From assembly GCA_904501885.1 (NCBI GenBank), contig CAJGCP010000002.1, positions 30,146 through 94,145 of the forward strand: a stretch of 64,000 nt of DNA, in the 5' to 3' direction. Source of the DNA: an uncultured Acetatifactor sp. GTDB taxonomy: Bacteria > Bacillota > Clostridia > Lachnospirales > Lachnospiraceae. Position 1 is the first letter of the stretch; the number at the start of each line of letters is the position of its first letter. The notes below the pieces were generated by a model that was not told where the DNA came from, did no database searches, and worked only from the letters and a program-made list of their open reading frames with translations. Both the position numbers and the translations under genes were made by a program. Below are positions 63,410 to 64,000 of this stretch, one piece after another.

Positions 63410-64000
63410 ATGGCAATATTTAAGTGTAAAATGTGCGGTGGATCGTTAGACATCACCGCCGGAGAAACAATCATTGAGTGTGAATATTGTGGCACACAGC
63501 AAACGCTTCCTAAAACAACGGATGAGAATATTCAGTCACTGTTTAATAGAGCGAGCCTGCTTCGTCAAAAGGGTGAATTTGATAAGACAGAAGCAATATA
63601 TGAAAAAATTCTTGAGGCAGACGAGTGCGAGGCGGAAGCATACTGGGGTATGATTCTTTGCAAATATGGAATTGAGTACGTAGAAGATCCTCAGACTTAT
63701 AAGAGAATACCAACCTGCCACAGAACATCATATGATTCAATCATTGCAGATGAATACTATAAAAAGGCACTTGAATATGCAGATTCTACCCAGCGCGCTA
63801 TCTATGAAAAAGAAGCGAAGCATATTGATGATATTCAAAAAAATATTCTTGCTATCTCATCACAGGAAGAGCCTTATGATGTGTTTATCTGTTATAAGGA
63901 GACTGACGAAAGTGGCAAGAGAACAGAGGATAGCGTCATAGCAAACGATATCTATTATCAGTTGACCAACGAAGGATACAAGGTATTTTATGCAGCTATA
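63410..64000 (+). CDS. Third zinc ribbon-TIR protein (truncated by window end)
   Basis: The first 197 codons are present and the gene continues past the window. MAIFKCKMCGGSLDI...CEYCG forms the same zinc ribbon (Cys6, Cys9, Cys24, Cys27), followed by TPR-like helices (EFDKTEAIYEKIL) and the start of a TIR domain (PYDVFICYKETDESGKRTED). The visible part closely resembles the other two paralogues. AAAGGAG lies about 9 nt upstream of the ATG. Whether it also ends in a DUF6273 domain and variable repeat cannot be seen. Confidence 0.88.
   Translation, partial: MAIFKCKMCGGSLDITAGETIIECEYCGTQQTLPKTTDENIQSLFNRASLLRQKGEFDKTEAIYEKILEADECEAEAYWGMILCKYGIEYVEDPQTYKRIPTCHRTSYDSIIADEYYKKALEYADSTQRAIYEKEAKHIDDIQKNILAISSQEEPYDVFICYKETDESGKRTEDSVIANDIYYQLTNEGYKVFYAAI

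Noticed and set aside
59294..64000. Reverse transcriptase or template repeat of a DGR within the window
   Set aside because: I looked for a reverse transcriptase (YxDD-type) frame and a third copy of the repeat flanks and saw neither; if present they lie outside the window.
1..64000. CRISPR array
   Set aside because: No series of regularly spaced direct repeats with unique spacers was seen anywhere; the only short direct repeats (52823 and 52856) occur just twice.

Overview
The window comes from a low-to-moderate GC, spore-forming Firmicute of the class Clostridia, most likely a Lachnospiraceae member. The evidence is PolC-type DNA polymerase III, CodY, the sporulation genes sigG, sigK, gpr, spoIIP and spoVB, the YlmC/YmxH family, and typical gene orders (rpsT-gpr-spoIIP-lepA-hemW; secG-rnr-smpB-ssrA). 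This placement is inferred from gene content and order; no database search was possible.

Layout. 1-12,920: sporulation and housekeeping genes (VanZ-like protein, sigG, ylmC-like, nrdR, spoVB-like, mnmA, rpsT, gpr, spoIIP, lepA, hemW, sigK, yifB/comM). 13,000-18,880: a complete oppBCDFA peptide ABC operon closed by strong terminators and a GC-rich palindromic stretch. 19,200-34,260: dprA, ispG-polC, tRNA-Glu(CTC), a cytoplasmic BMP-type ligand-binding protein with a metallophosphoesterase, topA, codY, rpsB-tsf. 34,400-41,380: an unusual five-gene operon combining two sugar-type ABC permeases, an HlyD-like adaptor, a MacB-like membrane protein and a large solute-binding lipoprotein, with no ATPase. 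41,480-46,310 (minus strand): a double GT-C glycosyltransferase, a YgjP-like metallopeptidase and a cation diffusion facilitator. 46,460-52,760: gpmI, eno, secG, rnr, smpB and tmRNA.

52,900-64,000 is an accessory island directly downstream of tmRNA. It starts with a tyrosine recombinase and a 22-bp inverted repeat. A one-directional, tightly spaced cluster follows: an SPFH protein with three zinc ribbons, a four-TM protein, a HEPN-type protein with an R-x4-H motif, then three paralogous zinc ribbon-TIR proteins interleaved with a SIR2-like protein. HEPN, TIR and SIR2 are all recurrent effector domains of prokaryotic immunity, so this is probably a defence or biological-conflict locus.

The strongest signal is at the C-termini of the first two TIR genes. 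Both end in a DUF6273-like domain whose last ~128 bp (59,153-59,280 and 61,942-62,070) share identical GC-rich flanks. Between the flanks are 23 substitutions, almost all at codon positions 1 and 2. All 16 differing codons change the amino acid and none is purely synonymous, although the domains upstream have diverged at many synonymous sites. This is the pattern left by a diversity-generating retroelement (DGR) writing variable repeats from one template. No reverse transcriptase or template repeat was seen in the window, so they should lie elsewhere, possibly just beyond the right edge. The first TIR gene is also split by a frameshift at an A9 tract. The second has a transmembrane helix between TIR and the diversified domain, suggesting a receptor-like layout.
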